Source: a virus. From it: a stretch of DNA of 32,429 bases. Position numbers and translations under genes: made by a program. Numbering within the stretch: position 1 is the stretch's first letter; each line of letters opens with the position of its first letter. Positions 8,619 through 16,694 of the stretch are shown piece after piece. Under the pieces are notes generated by a model. The model saw only the letters and a program-made list of their open reading frames with translations, was not told where the DNA came from and made no database searches. Location: positions 1 to 32,429 of IMG/VR virus record IMGVR_UViG_3300037493_000430. One strand, written 5' to 3'.

Positions 8619-9509
8619 TTATCGAATTTGCCCATTCAATCGACCTGCTTTCCAGGCTTGAAAGCTGCCGTGAAACTGCCCATCAGCAGTCAATGCAACA
8701 TCCCGCCCGTTAGCGGCTGACCGAATAGGATTAATCGGTGCGCTTGCCTTACTTCTCTGAACAACAGGCTTTGAGTCTTGTTTCTCAAACATGGCCTCTA
8801 ACTTTCCGATCTGTCGCAACTGTGCTGATGGTGTCATCCCTTGCAGCTTTTCAACGAACTCAGGGTTGTCAGCAAGGTGGTACAACAACTGCGGCCCTAC
8901 ATCTGACTCGAATATGGCATCTCGCACTTCATTGACTACCGTCATATCCGCGCTTTTTACCACTCGCTCAAAATCTGGCATCGCTGCTTTGGCCTGGTTA
9001 ACCCGTTCCACCCAAGTGTTTAACACCTGTTCTTTCTCGGCTTGAACCTTGGCCTGTACTGCCTTCTGTCTTTCTTCCCCCATTCGCTGGTCAACCTTAA
9101 AGTCTGTCAATGCTTTTGCATATTCAAACATATCGGTGAACTGGCTAGGATCTGGTTCGGCATCGCCTTTTGGGGCTTGTTTCCGTTCCATGTCCGCTAA
9201 CCGCTGCTCCAGGCTTACCCTAGCTTCGCGCTCCCGCATTGCTTCTTGCTTTGCATCGTCGCGGTCTTTGGTTACCTTCTCAAACCGTCGCTCAATCTTA
9301 GGTCGTCTTTTTTCCTCTGTTGTTTGCTGCTCGTCACTGGCAGGCTCACTCTGACTGTCATCATCCATCGGCTCTATTGTTTCAATAGCCTCGCGTGGCG
9401 TTTTGTCAGCTAAACCTAGTTTTTCAGCTTGGTATTCAGCTAAATTCTCGCTAGTCACCGTACTGGCTTCTAGTCTTTTCTGCGTTTCACTCACTACCAC
9501 TTCAGACAT
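8619..9509 (-). CDS. Capsid scaffolding protein, P22 gp8-like
   Basis: The 296 residues (P22 gp8: 303) are highly charged and helical. Residues about 50-130 form an acidic segment then a coiled coil (KRRPKIERRFEKVTKDRDDA, REREARVSLEQRLADMERK). The C-terminus is basic and ends SFQAWKAGRLNGQIR, matching the small positively charged end that contacts coat in P22. It directs procapsid assembly and is expected to leave before DNA fills the head. It lies between portal and coat as in P22. The start is supported by a GGAG six bases before the ATG at 9509. Confidence 0.85.
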   Translation of the reverse strand: MSEVVVSETQKRLEASTVTSENLAEYQAEKLGLADKTPREAIETIEPMDDDSQSEPASDEQQTTEEKRRPKIERRFEKVTKDRDDAKQEAMREREARVSLEQRLADMERKQAPKGDAEPDPSQFTDMFEYAKALTDFKVDQRMGEERQKAVQAKVQAEKEQVLNTWVERVNQAKAAMPDFERVVKSADMTVVNEVRDAIFESDVGPQLLYHLADNPEFVEKLQGMTPSAQLRQIGKLEAMFEKQDSKPVVQRSKASAPINPIRSAANGRDVALTADGQFHGSFQAWKAGRLNGQIR

Positions 9510-9527
9510 GGATTACTCCAAGGATTT

Positions 9528-9559
9528 GCCCCGTAAGAACCCACGGGTCGGGTTGGGGC
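9528..9559 (-). other. Hairpin in the scaffold gene leader
   Basis: GCCCC and GGGGC form the outer stem and AACCC/GGGTT the inner stem, with a five-base bulge and a seven-base loop. There is no T-tract after it on the minus strand. It therefore looks like an mRNA-leader structure rather than a terminator. It ends about 13 bases before the scaffold ribosome-binding site. Confidence 0.45.
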
Positions 9560-9560
9560 A

Positions 9561-9589
9561 TTATTACCCAAAAACAAAAGGTTATGCAA
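9561..9589 (-). promoter_or_regulatory. Candidate sigma70 promoter for scaffold-coat genes
   Basis: Reading the minus strand, TTGCAT (9589-9584) is separated by exactly 17 bases from TAATAA (9566-9561), directly after the portal stop codon. The -10 box is good and the -35 box is weak. A promoter here would give the scaffold and coat genes extra transcription relative to portal and terminase, which fits the copy numbers needed. Confidence 0.35.
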
Positions 9590-11692
9590 CTACTGCATGG
9601 GTTGGATCAACGGGTTTGCTCCTTCGCTGATGTCTTGGATACTAAATTGAGCGTATGCCGCCTGTTCTTGGTTCATCTTGTCAATTTCCATCATTAGCTG
9701 ATCTGGAGGCATCCGAGCTAGCAGAATCTTGACCAGTGCCTCAATTTCTGTGCGGTTTTGAGTGGTAATTCTCCGCATATTCTCGTTGTTAACTCGAGAT
9801 TCTGCGTTTGTTTCGGTGTTGTGCGCCCGTGCCGTAACGTCCATCAGCTTACGCTTGGTTTCGCCCTCGTCCTTGAGTTGTGCCACTTGCATACGGTTGT
9901 TGATTTCCAACTGCGCTGCTTGCAACTGTTGCTGCATCTGCTCAATCTGCTTTTGTTGCTGGGCCATCTGCATCTGAACTTGTGGCGGTATGTCTGACTT
10001 CTCGTCAATCTGCGCCATTGGGTTTCTTGCGGCCAAGCGATCAGCAATAACGTCAGCACCGGGAAAGTCCATGTTTCTAAACACCAAATCCCCTGCCAGG
10101 TCAAACAATTCCTTGTTGCCGGTAAGCAAGGGCATCATAGCCTCTACCGCCTGCTGACGCTTGCTCTGGAAGCCTGGCCCTGTGTCCATTACAACGTCAT
10201 ATTCACCCACGGTCACATCGTTCAGCACTTCGCCCACTGCGGTTTGCTCGTTGATGGTTGTCATGTCGGGTTGACCATCGCTGCCGATAATCCGCATTAC
10301 CCGCTGGGTATCGTAAATCTTTGGAATCAAATCAAGCAGGATCTTGCCCGTATGCTTGATGCTGCGCGTCAGGTTGTCGTAGAAGTGGAAGTTGCTCAGA
10401 TCCGTCTGATTTTGCTGGCCCTGGAGCGCTTTGCCGCTGATGTTGCCGCTTGGCAGCTGGTTGGGGTCTAGGATACCCAGCACCATCTGCAAGTCAGTGT
10501 TTATCGCGTTGGCAGCGTCCATGATCCCCGCAGGAGGTGATTCAGGCTGTAGACGCACTGGCACAGGGGCTGGCTGGCCTTCTATGTCCTTTTGCTTGTA
10601 ACGCAGCACAGGGCTGCTCTTGATGTTAGCCAGCGCCCATTCGTTTTCATGGCCCTCGTCTTGGCCTTCAGCAAGCAACCACTTGGCCTTTGGTGCCAGT
10701 GCAATGCTCTCTGTCATGCTGGTGCGCCAGAAGTTGTACATGCGCTGCGGGTCTTTGGCAAACCGCACCAGGCCATACTTCTTACGCTTGTCGTCCACAA
10801 TCACTTGAGCGCCGTAGCAAGGCACGATGGGGATATATTTACCGTCCCAGGTCTTTTCCTCAAGTATCTCTAGTGCTGTCATCTTGCACCACTTAACTGC
10901 CCTGCGGAAACTCTCACGGGTATCAATCACCGTCAGACCTGCCGCCGCCACTCGCTCTAGGAATCTGTCGCTGTCAGCAAAGCCGCTGGTGCCATCACTC
11001 AGCAGGTACAGCTTGGCCTTTTCGCGGGTAACGTAGAAGTATTCAGCGATCCGAATGTCCTCCTTGGTCACCCAACTTGCGGAGTTGTCACCTGTGCTGC
11101 GGTGCGTGAAGTTAGCCCCGTCATCCGCGTCAGGGTACATTTCCTTGAAAATTGTCTTGCTCAACAGCGTGGTAACTAAGCAGCGCTCGGCATCAGAACC
11201 GTCCGGTCTTACGCTGTTTGGGTCAAAGTAGACCGTAAACGGGTTATCAATGGCATCAATGTAAATCTCTTGGTCAAACGATTCCTCGCTGACGTACTTG
11301 GTATTGATGCGCCAGTATCCCCAACCCATTCTTACGGCATAGTCAAAAGCCGTGTCATATGCGGTATCGGCGTTGCTGTTGACCTCGATGTGACGGGTAA
11401 TGCCTTCTAGCACTTGGGCAATCTTGTAGTCTGCCAGGTTGTTTACTGGATGCACCTTAATGCGAGGTCGTTGCTGGCGCTGCTGGTTGGTCACCTGGCG
11501 CACGTAAGCATCAATTTTGTTGATGGTCAGGCACGGCCTTGCTTCAAGATTTCTGCTGTTCTGGATCTCCACCGGCCATTGGTCACCCGCGGCAAAACGG
11601 ATATCTTGCAGTGCTTCGCTGCGGTTGGTGCTGTCGCTGTCGTTCACCAGTTGCCAAAACTTAATGGCATCATCAATGCGCGGGTCATTCAT
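9590..11692 (-). CDS. Portal protein, P22 gp1-like
   Basis: The 700 residues (P22 portal: 725) begin with a helical region and RFAAGDQWP…NLEARPCLTINKIDAYVRQV, typical of the P22 portal family. They continue with the wing and stem domains (FDYAVRMGWGYWRI, IDAIDNPFTVYFDPNSVRPD). From about residue 560 the protein becomes a Gln/Met-rich coiled coil (QMAQQQKQIEQMQQQLQAAQ) comparable to the P22 barrel. It forms the dodecameric DNA gate at one capsid vertex. It follows the large terminase gene by nine bases and precedes scaffold. Confidence 0.92.
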   Translation of the reverse strand: MNDPRIDDAIKFWQLVNDSDSTNRSEALQDIRFAAGDQWPVEIQNSRNLEARPCLTINKIDAYVRQVTNQQRQQRPRIKVHPVNNLADYKIAQVLEGITRHIEVNSNADTAYDTAFDYAVRMGWGYWRINTKYVSEESFDQEIYIDAIDNPFTVYFDPNSVRPDGSDAERCLVTTLLSKTIFKEMYPDADDGANFTHRSTGDNSASWVTKEDIRIAEYFYVTREKAKLYLLSDGTSGFADSDRFLERVAAAGLTVIDTRESFRRAVKWCKMTALEILEEKTWDGKYIPIVPCYGAQVIVDDKRKKYGLVRFAKDPQRMYNFWRTSMTESIALAPKAKWLLAEGQDEGHENEWALANIKSSPVLRYKQKDIEGQPAPVPVRLQPESPPAGIMDAANAINTDLQMVLGILDPNQLPSGNISGKALQGQQNQTDLSNFHFYDNLTRSIKHTGKILLDLIPKIYDTQRVMRIIGSDGQPDMTTINEQTAVGEVLNDVTVGEYDVVMDTGPGFQSKRQQAVEAMMPLLTGNKELFDLAGDLVFRNMDFPGADVIADRLAARNPMAQIDEKSDIPPQVQMQMAQQQKQIEQMQQQLQAAQLEINNRMQVAQLKDEGETKRKLMDVTARAHNTETNAESRVNNENMRRITTQNRTEIEALVKILLARMPPDQLMMEIDKMNQEQAAYAQFSIQDISEGANPLIQPMQ

Positions 11693-11701
11693 GGTCTGTC
11701 C

Positions 11702-12961
11702 TCAATTCATCCAGCTGCCTGCGGTTTCGGCAATTGCTTTAGGTTTGCGTTTGTGCGGTTGCCGAATCATAAGCCCTATATATCTAAACGCATCAGCACC
11801 GTGGCTGTACTGGTCGTGCAATGGGTTACGGCTGAACTGCCCGGTATCAGGGTCTACCTCGTAGCGGTAATGGCGCAAACAGGCCAGACCATCAGCAGCG
11901 TGTTCCCGGTCAAAGTAGCAGTTGGGGAATATCGTCCTGGCAGCGTTGATGCTGTCTACCACAGGAACCCGCGGCAATATCTCAGTCTTGTACCCTGCTG
12001 CCCGGACAATATCGTCAATGCTGCGCCCAGCTGCTGCCAGTGTCTTGTTCTCGGCATCGTGCGGTAGCCAAACTTTGTCGTAATGGTAGCCATAGGTCTG
12101 CATCGTGGCCAGGTAATAGCTGATGGTCTTCTGGCTGTCCTCAATGTACCGTATTAGCCTGGTTTCCATGCCTACGAACTGCAAGAACCATATCGCAGTG
12201 CTGTCAGACCAACCCAGATCAAAAACAGCGTGTACGGGCTTTGTGGCGTCAAATGGCACCCGGCAGATGCGACCATCAAGCTCGGCTTGCTGCATTTCCT
12301 TGGCAAAGATGGCACCGTCTACTGTCTGACGGCATAAACCTTCCCACACCTGGTTGTAGGCTTCCTCATCCCTGTTTTTGAGCGCATCTTTCTCTAGGCG
12401 CAATGTCTCAGGGAACCACGGGTTGTCCGACCAGTTAACCTTGATTTGGATGCAGTCATCGGGCGGCAGCAGCACAAAGCGCTTGTAAGTCTCGTCTGTC
12501 TCCAACTCAGGATTGAAGCTGACCCATATCTCGCTGGCTTCTTTGCGGATCGTTGGGATTAGCACGTTCCACGACAGGCGGCTTACGGTCTGGGCTTCCT
12601 CTACCCAGCAGATGTCCACGCCTTCAAATGACTTGATGTTGCTGATGTTGTTCTTCAGCCCAGCAAATGCGAATTCAGTGCCGTTTGATCCCCGAATATT
12701 TGCCTGCGTGATTTCGTAGAAGCTGTGCAGGCCCAATGCCTCTATCTGATCGCACAGGAGCTTGTGTACGCTGTCCTTGATGCTGGTCTGGTACTCACGG
12801 GCACACAGTATGCGGATTGGTCTCTTAGCTCCTTTGATCAGCAATGCTCGAGCAATGCCCCATGACTTAGCACCACCTCGCCCACCGTAGCAAACCTTGT
12901 ACCTGCTGCGCTGGAAAAGGCTTTGCAGCTTTAAAGGAAACTCTGCTTTGACCTCAGTCAT
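11702..12961 (-). CDS. terL: Terminase large subunit (packaging ATPase/nuclease)
   Basis: The 419 residues show a Walker A loop GGRGGAKSWG (about 26-35) and a Walker B strand with catalytic Glu, VDICWVEEAQ (about 115-124). A C-terminal RNase H-like nuclease carries acidic residues in HAVFDLGWSDS (about 244-253), LPHDAENK (about 299-306) and SHGADAFRY (about 386-394). This is the Terminase_3/PBSX-like arrangement. The protein pumps DNA into the procapsid through the portal and cuts the concatemer. Its start overlaps the end of the small subunit gene by eight bases. Confidence 0.95.
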   Translation of the reverse strand: MTEVKAEFPLKLQSLFQRSRYKVCYGGRGGAKSWGIARALLIKGAKRPIRILCAREYQTSIKDSVHKLLCDQIEALGLHSFYEITQANIRGSNGTEFAFAGLKNNISNIKSFEGVDICWVEEAQTVSRLSWNVLIPTIRKEASEIWVSFNPELETDETYKRFVLLPPDDCIQIKVNWSDNPWFPETLRLEKDALKNRDEEAYNQVWEGLCRQTVDGAIFAKEMQQAELDGRICRVPFDATKPVHAVFDLGWSDSTAIWFLQFVGMETRLIRYIEDSQKTISYYLATMQTYGYHYDKVWLPHDAENKTLAAAGRSIDDIVRAAGYKTEILPRVPVVDSINAARTIFPNCYFDREHAADGLACLRHYRYEVDPDTGQFSRNPLHDQYSHGADAFRYIGLMIRQPHKRKPKAIAETAGSWMN

Positions 12962-13289
12962 TCGGCTTTACGAAAGTAACCTGGATGCCTTGGAGCGCTT
13001 CACCGTCTTTGCCGGTTATCTCTTGCTTGACAGTCTCGGCCCATCGTAGCTGGGTCTTTGTCCACCAGATCAGTGCCGTGGTGTCGCCACTGGTTGCCTT
13101 GTCGTACAGTGTTCTGGCAATCTGACCATTGGCCTTTGCCTTGCCCAGGTCTAGCTCAATGCGGTAGTGCTTGCGGAGCGTCTTGTCGTCTATCCCCACC
13201 AGTATTGCTATCTGCTCATGGGGCAAGCCTAACCCGCTGGTGTTCTCAACCAGGCGTTGCATTTCAGGGGTTACTTCATGCTCTACCAT
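12954..13289 (-). CDS. terS: Terminase small subunit
   Basis: The 111-residue protein contains a helix-turn-helix-like segment at about residues 20-45 (GLPHEQIAILVGIDDKTLRKHY), as expected for DNA recognition. A helical region (KANGQIARTLYDKATSGDTT, WWTKTQLRWAE) likely makes the oligomer. It overlaps the large subunit gene directly, the usual pairing. No clear ribosome-binding site precedes the ATG at 13289, but a 29-codon ORF ends across that start codon, so translation may be coupled to it. It selects viral DNA for packaging. Confidence 0.85.
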   Translation of the reverse strand: MVEHEVTPEMQRLVENTSGLGLPHEQIAILVGIDDKTLRKHYRIELDLGKAKANGQIARTLYDKATSGDTTALIWWTKTQLRWAETVKQEITGKDGEALQGIQVTFVKPND

Positions 13290-13372
13290 TTTATATAGGG
13301 GAAATCAGGTTGCATCGTCCGCATTTTAACCATAGGACAAGCCAAGCGGGTGATATCCCCGACTTCAGCCAT
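13283..13372 (-). CDS. Possible 29-residue protein or leader peptide upstream of terS
   Basis: This tiny ORF begins MAEVGDITRLACPMVK and ends PYIKW. It overlaps the stop of the ORF before it by eight bases and the start of terS by seven, which is the spacing of a coupled operon. No ribosome-binding site is visible, so it would depend on the upstream ORF. It could be a real microprotein, a translational coupler for terS, or chance. Confidence 0.35.
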   Translation of the reverse strand: MAEVGDITRLACPMVKMRTMQPDFPYIKW

Positions 13373-13547
13373 CTGTTAAGACTACTGCACCCATAAGGTC
13401 AGGCTTACATTTCCAGAGCGCCCGTATCGTTGGGCTAGTCGTCACATCACCGTTCTGCTCTGTTCCTGAGATACCGCCTGCAAGTTCTCGCGCCGGCTTG
13501 TGAGTAAGCGCATCACTTCTCTCGATAGCAACCGTAACATGGTTCAT
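13365..13547 (-). CDS. Possible small protein between structured RNA and terS
   Basis: From the ATG at 13547 the frame gives 60 residues, starting MNHVTVAIERSDALTH and ending LWKCKPDLMGAVVLTDG. The frame is open further up to a GTG at 13589, but that codon lies inside the stem of the terminator-like hairpin, so the ATG is preferred. The SD signal is weak. The ORF fills most of the otherwise empty stretch before terS and touches the next ORF. I recognise no family. Confidence 0.35.
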   Translation of the reverse strand: MNHVTVAIERSDALTHKPARELAGGISGTEQNGDVTTSPTIRALWKCKPDLMGAVVLTDG

Positions 13548-13579
13548 TGTTTCGCCATCAGCAATCGGTACTGGAACGC

Positions 13580-13675
13580 AAAAAGCCACTTTCTGCTGCG
13601 TCCTGATGGTGCAACATCAGTTCCTTTTGGGATAACGCATGAGAAAGTGGCCTCATACCGTCTTGTGTTGCACCA
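13580..13675 (-). ncRNA. Structured RNA / conditional terminator with interlocked stems
   Basis: On the minus strand, in order: TGGTGCAACA (13675-13666), GCCACTTTCT (13651-13642), TGTTGCACCA (13616-13607), AGAAAGTGGC (13594-13585), then TTTTT (13584-13580). The first pairs perfectly with the third and the second with the fourth, over 10 bp each. The two stems interlock as in a pseudoknot or an antiterminator/terminator pair. Two small hairpins (ATGAG/CTCAT around the second element, CTGATG/CATCAG around the third) place both elements partly in loops. The second-fourth stem followed by T5 is a plausible intrinsic terminator. No protein-coding use is evident here. Confidence 0.55.
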
Positions 13676-13712
13676 CTTGACCAAGAAATTGTAAATCAAA
13701 TTTGGTTCGTTG

Positions 13713-15911
13713 TCATTTAATAAATGATTTCAGACTGTTCTGCTGCTGATCTTGCATCCCTGCGCCTACACCAATGCCACCAATCGGTGCTGCTGTGAAC
13801 AACGGCTGGCCTTTTTTGACACCGCCACGCATCTCAGGGCTAATGTCAATATATCGAACTGGCGCACCGCCTGGTATGCCTTGGCCTGTTTTGATTCTTG
13901 TCTCACCCGTCTTGGCGTTGTACTTCTTGCCTTGCTTTGCAAGGAACGCTGGGTAGATTTCATCGTAGTAGGTTTTCATGCCTTCGCCGCCAATAGTCAG
14001 GTCATCGCCTTTGATTGACCCTACATCTTGTTTATGCTCGGCAATCTGTTTTGCCATTGATTTGCCCAAAACTTCTTCTACGGTTTTGCCTGCCGCTGGG
14101 CCATCAATAAACTTTCCTCTTGATACAGCGCCGCTAAAAGTTTCTTTGCCATTTTTAGATGCTGTGATTTGAATATTTGGAGTGTCAAGTTTGACTGGAA
14201 AGTTTACTGCTGATTTTTCAAAAACAATCTCGTCAACATTCTGACGAATCTCATTGGCATATCTGTCAACCTGCTGCCTACCCGTTGTCAGGCCAACCCG
14301 GTCATAGCCATTGTCAGCTGCGTATTTCAGCGCACGTTTCAGCGCCAGTTGATGCCAGGTGTCCTTGAAAGGTGCGTCTGGTACGCCTTCAGGCTTATTT
14401 AATAAGTTTGTCCATTCTTCATTAAGTTTTGTGGCTTGTTCGCTTAATTTTTTAATTTCCTCGTTCATTGTTTTAAATTTGGTCATCTCTGAATCTGGCA
14501 ATGCCGCTGCTTCTTCTAGTAAGCGTGATCTTTTTTGAGTTGTTATAGTCAATTCTTTTTCAACTTGTGCAGGGTTTCTTTCTTTTCCAGTTTTATACCC
14601 CTTCTCCCGCCCAGCTTGATGCCAATCGGATTGAATCTCCTCAATCAATAGCATCTTCTTGCCATCAGCATCCACTCGGTCATTGACCCTCATATGGGCT
14701 AGGATGTTGGGTTGGTCAAAGTGGGAGGATGTGTAAGATTTTCCAGCTCTTTCAGAGGCCATTTCTGCAATTGCATTATTTGCAGTTGTTGCTGTGTAAT
14801 TGCTACCTCGCTGCGCTCCAGTTTCATCAAACACTAACCAACCAGAGCCTGACTTTTGTGCAGACCAACCAGCAGTATCCATTCGTGCTGGCAACGTCAG
14901 CAATATCTCGCGGTAGTTCTCACCGCCAGGTAGTTGGTATTTTTGGTATGTCGTTGGTGTTGGCTCTGGAATTTTATAAAAAGCATCAGCTTCAGCATCA
15001 CGCATTTCTTGCAGTTTTCTTAAACGATTGTCTGTACTTTGTAAAACTGCCGGGGGCGTGTCATATCCAAAAGAATCCATATCCTTGTACAACGCCTGTA
15101 TCTGAGGCTCGTACTTATCAAACACTGCCTTGCGCTGGGCAATGCCTACCGGGTCTTCTGCAACCGCAGCGCCCAGCTGCCTCTCTTGCACATCAACCCG
15201 ATTGCTGGAAATAAAGTCTTGCACCTCTTGCCGGGTCACATTGGGTTTACCCTTCAGATAGTCATCCAGCCCCAACCAGGAAAGCTCATCCTTCTTAACG
15301 TCCTGGCCCTTCATCAAATCATTGAGGAACGATTCACCCGTGCCTGATTTGCGGGGAATGTTCAGCGCTGCTTGTTCTGCTGCTGAATAGAAACCCAATG
15401 GGGATACTGGCGCTTGCGGCTTCTCTATCATGCTGCCCAAAGGCACTTGAGGCGCTTCTGGCACGATGTTGGGCATCAACCCTTGGCGTTGCAAGTAACC
15501 TTCTGCCATGCGCCCAGCCGTCGGGCCTAGTGCCTTGACACCAGCCGCTGCTGCTCTTGCTGTTGGCATTGGGTTTAGTGGTACGAATGATCCTGCTTGC
15601 CCAGCAACTTCACCAACCCTTGACGTTGGGGCCAGTGGCAGATTCTTCAGGAAATACTCCGAGCCGTAGGGCAATTGCTGCGCTGGCTCGTAATTGGTTT
15701 CGCCAAACATTTCCGTTGGCATTGGGGATTTCAAAAGGTTGGCCAGATCCGTTGGGGTGCCAAGCATTCCTGCCAAGCGTCCACGCATTACATCCAACGG
15801 CACATTAGCAGACCCCTCCCGGTCTTGAAACCTGCGCCTGGGCTTCATCTGCGGGAAAAAGCCTGTTGCTGCCCTGTCGGGCAAAAACGTGCTTAACGGG
15901 TTGTCAGCCAT
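13713..15911 (-). CDS. Large polyvalent-type phage protein, function unknown
   Basis: The 732 residues have several blocks known from large polyvalent phage proteins. Residues about 172-245 (LGFYSAAEQAAL, SWLGLDDYLKGKPNVTRQEV) resemble an LPD-type domain. Residues about 395-440 hold SSHFDQPNILAHMRVNDR and LLIEEIQSDWHQAGREKGY, then a coiled coil (about 445-505). A third block, about 510-552, holds VPDAPFKDTWHQLALKRALKYA and GYDRVGLTTGRQQVDRY, and the end has KTYYDEIYP…PVRYIDISPEMR…GQPLF. Such proteins are thought to travel in the virion and act on arrival in the host, but no enzymatic residue set can be named. The N-terminus is Pro-rich. It lies just upstream of the structured RNA and terS. 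Confidence 0.6.
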   Translation of the reverse strand: MADNPLSTFLPDRAATGFFPQMKPRRRFQDREGSANVPLDVMRGRLAGMLGTPTDLANLLKSPMPTEMFGETNYEPAQQLPYGSEYFLKNLPLAPTSRVGEVAGQAGSFVPLNPMPTARAAAAGVKALGPTAGRMAEGYLQRQGLMPNIVPEAPQVPLGSMIEKPQAPVSPLGFYSAAEQAALNIPRKSGTGESFLNDLMKGQDVKKDELSWLGLDDYLKGKPNVTRQEVQDFISSNRVDVQERQLGAAVAEDPVGIAQRKAVFDKYEPQIQALYKDMDSFGYDTPPAVLQSTDNRLRKLQEMRDAEADAFYKIPEPTPTTYQKYQLPGGENYREILLTLPARMDTAGWSAQKSGSGWLVFDETGAQRGSNYTATTANNAIAEMASERAGKSYTSSHFDQPNILAHMRVNDRVDADGKKMLLIEEIQSDWHQAGREKGYKTGKERNPAQVEKELTITTQKRSRLLEEAAALPDSEMTKFKTMNEEIKKLSEQATKLNEEWTNLLNKPEGVPDAPFKDTWHQLALKRALKYAADNGYDRVGLTTGRQQVDRYANEIRQNVDEIVFEKSAVNFPVKLDTPNIQITASKNGKETFSGAVSRGKFIDGPAAGKTVEEVLGKSMAKQIAEHKQDVGSIKGDDLTIGGEGMKTYYDEIYPAFLAKQGKKYNAKTGETRIKTGQGIPGGAPVRYIDISPEMRGGVKKGQPLFTAAPIGGIGVGAGMQDQQQNSLKSFIK

Positions 15912-15924
15912 GATTTTGCAACCA

Positions 15925-16068
15925 TTAATCTGCTTTGTCTAATTGTGCCAACCAATATCCACAGTCTTGGATTGCTCCAATAACAGCGTTCAACTCAGAT
16001 CGCAGTTCCTGTTCTTTTTTAACAAGTTCTGCAACCCGGCTGTTAATGGCTTCCTTGGTGACAACCAT
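15925..16068 (-). CDS. 47-residue coiled-coil protein
   Basis: The ORF starts MVVTKEAINSRVAELVKK and ends YWLAQLDKAD. It shows a heptad-like pattern (VAELVKKEQELRSELNAVIG) over nearly its whole length, so it is probably a short helical dimer. The ATG shares one base with the stop of the 205-residue gene (TAATG), a strong sign of coupled translation. Its stop lies 13 bases before the ATG of the 732-residue gene. Similar tiny helical ORFs are common beside virion genes of phages. The function is unknown. Confidence 0.6.
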   Translation of the reverse strand: MVVTKEAINSRVAELVKKEQELRSELNAVIGAIQDCGYWLAQLDKAD

Positions 16069-16685
16069 TACGCTGCAATTGCAACAGTGGAATACAACGG
16101 CAGATAACGGGTTCCGTCAGGCGTAATGACTTTGATCACCTGAACGGGGCGAGCCGTTGACCCAGTAGTCGTGTCAGCCAACAGCTTGCCCGTTCCCTTG
16201 GTCACACCGGCCAGGTTAAACAGCGTCCCGCTGGTGTCAAACGTTGCCTTGTCAGCACCATAGGAACTTAAGTAAAAGAACGATGTGTTGCCGCCAGTGA
16301 CAGCGCCGGTAGGCATCCCAATCTCACACTCCATCGCAGCGTACGTGCCTTGTGTGCAAGCAGCAGACATAACAATTTCACCAACCGTGCCTGATGCCAA
16401 ACCAGTGACGCGCCCAGAAGCCCCAAACGCCAGGTAACCGTACAGAGCCGTTAGATAGGCACCAGCAACCACGTTTACGTTTTCCACTGCCTTAATTGCG
16501 AAACCCACACCGCCAGCAGCAGAAAGAGTTTCAGTTGCAACAAAAGCAGAAGCGTCTACGCTGCCAGTATTTGCGCTGGTTGAGGTAATGCTCGCCGCGG
16601 GGCCAGTAGTGCTTGCGCCACTGACCGACAAAGATACAAATTCTGGGTCGGCATATGCCACGCCAGTTGCGATTGAGTTTGCCAT
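16068..16685 (-). CDS. Probable virion protein, Ala/Gly/Thr-rich
   Basis: The 205 residues start MANSIATGVAYADPEFVSLS and include long runs of small residues. Strand-like segments are GVGFAIKAVENVNVVAGAYL and PVQVIKVITPDGTRYLPLY near the C-terminus, which suggests a beta-structured coat or decoration protein. The leader AAGGAAATATCATGGCAAA closely resembles that of the coat gene, indicating strong translation. It is in the same leftward run as the co-chaperonin and the 732-residue protein. A specific family was not recognised; an abundant structural role is inferred from composition and leader. Confidence 0.6.
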   Translation of the reverse strand: MANSIATGVAYADPEFVSLSVSGASTTGPAASITSTSANTGSVDASAFVATETLSAAGGVGFAIKAVENVNVVAGAYLTALYGYLAFGASGRVTGLASGTVGEIVMSAACTQGTYAAMECEIGMPTGAVTGGNTSFFYLSSYGADKATFDTSGTLFNLAGVTKGTGKLLADTTTGSTARPVQVIKVITPDGTRYLPLYSTVAIAA

Positions 16686-16694
16686 GATATTTCC

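Noticed and set aside
11414-12067. 217-codon open frame on the plus strand opposite the large terminase and portal genes
   Set aside because: It lies antisense to two well-recognised genes, has no ribosome-binding site and no recognisable family. The composition is what antisense reading of these genes gives.
13290-13700. tRNA genes in the gap before terS
   Set aside because: I looked on both strands for cloverleaf arms and a T-loop signature and found none.
14729-15214. 161-codon open frame on the plus strand
   Set aside because: It is antisense to the 732-residue gene, which has conserved blocks across the same stretch.
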